DNA of 64,000 nt, from contig NZ_CANMQT010000011.1 of the NCBI RefSeq assembly GCF_947500065.1, forward strand, positions 1 to 64,000, read 5' to 3'. The notes beneath the pieces were generated by a model that was not told where the DNA came from, made no database searches, and saw nothing but the letters and a program-made list of their open reading frames with translations. Within the stretch, counting starts at the first letter, position 1, and each line of letters starts with the position of its first letter. Source of the stretch: an uncultured Aquimarina sp. GTDB taxonomy: Bacteria > Bacteroidota > Bacteroidia > Flavobacteriales > Flavobacteriaceae. This document shows positions 62,505 to 64,000 of this stretch, in pieces. The translations under genes were made by a program, and so were the position numbers.

Positions 62505-63038
62505 CTAATTATTTACCGCTTCTAAGCGTTTCTTTTGACGTTCGTGGTGCCTCATATGTATTTCGATTAGAGAAAACCATTCTACTGCATTAATCATCCC
62601 AAAGAATGGATGGTTGTGCCTTATTGCCTTATCACATTGCTTAATTAATACCTCGTTAGATAAGATTTCTAATATAAATTCTTTGAAGTTGTTTTCTAGC
62701 AGACTTCTTTCTACTATTTCTGGAGTAAAATTGGACACAATTTTAGGTGGAAAAGACTCCATTTTGATAGAACGTGATGGAACAATGTTCAGATTGAATA
62801 TTAAGTATGCTATACTGTTTTTAGATTTTCCCTTTTTAGTGTCATTTTCGGTGCACTTGTGAAAATTGGGAAGTTGGTACGTTTTAGCAACACGAATAAT
62901 ATGATCATATAATTCAGCAAGAGACCATTGGTTAGAAGAGGGTTTATGATACAAACTTTCCTGATCGTAATTTTGAAGATCTCTATACCATTTTTCAGAT
63001 CGTTTTTTAAAAGTAGCTATCGGATCTTTACTAAACAT
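62505..63038 (-). CDS. DinB/BstA-like four-helix protein
   Basis: This 177-residue protein has a DinB four-helix bundle with metal-ligand histidines in WSLAELYDHIIRVAK (near 52), in FGMINAVEWFSLIEIHMRHHERQKKRLEAV near 150 and at its C-terminus. DinB proteins include bacillithiol S-transferases. It starts 1 bp after the stop of a YpdA-like reductase, suggesting a shared bacillithiol-related function. Confidence 0.85.
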   Translation of the reverse strand: MFSKDPIATFKKRSEKWYRDLQNYDQESLYHKPSSNQWSLAELYDHIIRVAKTYQLPNFHKCTENDTKKGKSKNSIAYLIFNLNIVPSRSIKMESFPPKIVSNFTPEIVERSLLENNFKEFILEILSNEVLIKQCDKAIRHNHPFFGMINAVEWFSLIEIHMRHHERQKKRLEAVNN

Positions 63039-63039
63039 C

Positions 63040-64000
63040 TTATTTTTTAGAAATGATATGTTTAATAATTGTTTTTGCGTGTATTCTGGAATTTTCTATA
63101 AACCATATATGAGTATCCATACCACCGCAAATTACACCTGCTAAGTATAAATTACTAATATTTGATTCCATCGTATCTTCATCATATTTTGGGTGCTTTT
63201 TTTCATCATCAGATAACTGAATCCCAATTTTTTTTAGAAAATCAAAATTAGGAGTATATCCTGTTAAGGCTAGTACATAATCGTTTTCTATAGTAACTTC
63301 GCCATTAGGTGTATTTATTATAATTTGATGAGACTGTATTTCTTTTACAGTAGCATTATAATATGCTTTGATACTGCCTTCAGAGATTCTATTTTCGATA
63401 TCCGGTCTTACCCAATATTTTACTCTCTTTCCTATTTCTGAAGATCTAATAATCATGGTTACATCTGCTCCTTTTCTATAGCACTCTAGTGCAGCATCAA
63501 CAGATGAGTTACTGGCTCCAATAACAGCTAGTTTTTGTTTGGCAAAAAAATGGGGGTCTTTATAGTAATGCGATACTTTTGATAACGTTTCTCCAGGAAC
63601 ATTTATGGTATTTGGGATGTCATAAAATCCTGTAGCAACGATAATATGTGATGCTGTATAATCGTGTTTTTCTGTTTGTACAAAAAAAGTGTTTTCTTCT
63701 TTCTTAGCAGCAATTACTTTTTCAAAAAGATGAATATTTAAATCATTAGAAGTGACAATTCTACGATAATACTCGAGCGCCTCATTCCTTTTAGGTTTTG
63801 CCTCATTACTAATAAATGGAATTTCATCGATCTCCAGTTTTTCTGAAGAAGAGAAGAACTGCATATTTATGGGGTAATTAAAAAGAGAGTTTACTATAGG
63901 ACCCTTTTCAATAATAAGATATTCTATTCCTTTTTTTTTAGCTTCCAAGCCGCAAGCAATACCTATAGGTCCTCCGCCAATTATTATGAGATCGATATGT
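63040..64000 (-). CDS. ypdA: YpdA-like FAD/NAD(P) bacillithiol disulfide reductase (5' end outside the window)
   Basis: The protein is open through the window edge and contains the FAD motif IIIGGGPIGIACGLEAKKKG, the second dinucleotide motif AVIGASNSSVDAALECYRKG and the C-terminal LYLAGVICGG segment. It lacks the CxxC of thioredoxin reductase, as YpdA/bacilliredoxin reductases do. The start codon lies beyond 64000; about 319 residues are visible. It leads a two-gene operon with dinB. Confidence 0.88.
   Translation of the reverse strand, partial: HIDLIIIGGGPIGIACGLEAKKKGIEYLIIEKGPIVNSLFNYPINMQFFSSSEKLEIDEIPFISNEAKPKRNEALEYYRRIVTSNDLNIHLFEKVIAAKKEENTFFVQTEKHDYTASHIIVATGFYDIPNTINVPGETLSKVSHYYKDPHFFAKQKLAVIGASNSSVDAALECYRKGADVTMIIRSSEIGKRVKYWVRPDIENRISEGSIKAYYNATVKEIQSHQIIINTPNGEVTIENDYVLALTGYTPNFDFLKKIGIQLSDDEKKHPKYDEDTMESNISNLYLAGVICGGMDTHIWFIENSRIHAKTIIKHIISKK

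Overview
The window is low-GC, densely coding DNA from a member of the Bacteroidota, most probably a marine Flavobacteriaceae bacterium (Aquimarina-like is my guess, not a demonstrated assignment). Support: a CcoN-CcoO fusion oxidase, SusC/SusD pairs, VCBS/ASPIC proteins, promoters with the Bacteroidota -7 element TAnnTTTG, few Shine-Dalgarno sequences, and flavobacterial dispersed repeats. No rRNA, tRNA, CRISPR array, prophage or intact insertion sequence was seen.

Region 1 (about 0.3-45 kb) is a micro-aerobic/stress island. It holds a cbb3 oxidase operon (ccoS, ccoNO, ccoQ, ccoP, ccoG, ccoH and a TauE/UreH-like membrane protein), hemN for oxygen-independent haem synthesis, three two-domain universal stress proteins, a PAS histidine kinase with a REC-cNMP-HTH_Crp response regulator, an M50 CBS protease, a TerB-like/CbpA/CbpM chaperone operon, a ribosome hibernation factor, DUF302, DUF2267, WG, PepSY-like and BRO-N proteins, an Mla-type lipid transport operon, a MacAB-like efflux operon, a copper-chaperone-like protein and TauE. 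Interleaved housekeeping genes are a trxA-deoC-deoD operon, acyP, an SDR enzyme and a ytfI-ytfJ-like pair.

The main discovery is that these units share one promoter design. A 12-bp dyad TGAY-N4-RTCA, always followed by T in the direction of transcription, lies exactly 23 nt upstream of a TAnnTTTG-like -7 element. I find it at 19 promoters served by 17 sites, two of which work divergently. The geometry is that of a class II Crp/Fnr activator, and the obvious candidate is the Crp-type response regulator encoded inside the island. One such promoter fires into a 600-bp gene-free stretch that ends in a strong terminator, which suggests an Fnr-type small RNA or leader. Two further operons (peroxiredoxin; sulfite oxidase-cytochrome-rhodanese-desaturase) have a different dyad, GTAAC-N4-GTTAC, at the same spacing, implying a second Crp/Fnr-family regulator. 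In composition the set resembles the DosR hypoxia-dormancy regulon of mycobacteria, but with unrelated regulators.

Region 2 (about 44.5-61 kb) starts with a decayed persulfide dioxygenase-rhodanese gene. It continues with a polysaccharide utilisation locus: SusC, SusD, two surface lipoproteins and a GH16 endo-beta-glucanase (laminarin-type), then an oppositely oriented VCBS/ASPIC lipoprotein and a beta-propeller/Y_Y_Y/LuxR-HTH membrane regulator. Region 3 (61-64 kb) has an MtfA-like peptidase, a BI-1/YccA protein, and a ypdA-dinB pair that suggests bacillithiol chemistry. The shared operator is absent from regions 2 and 3.
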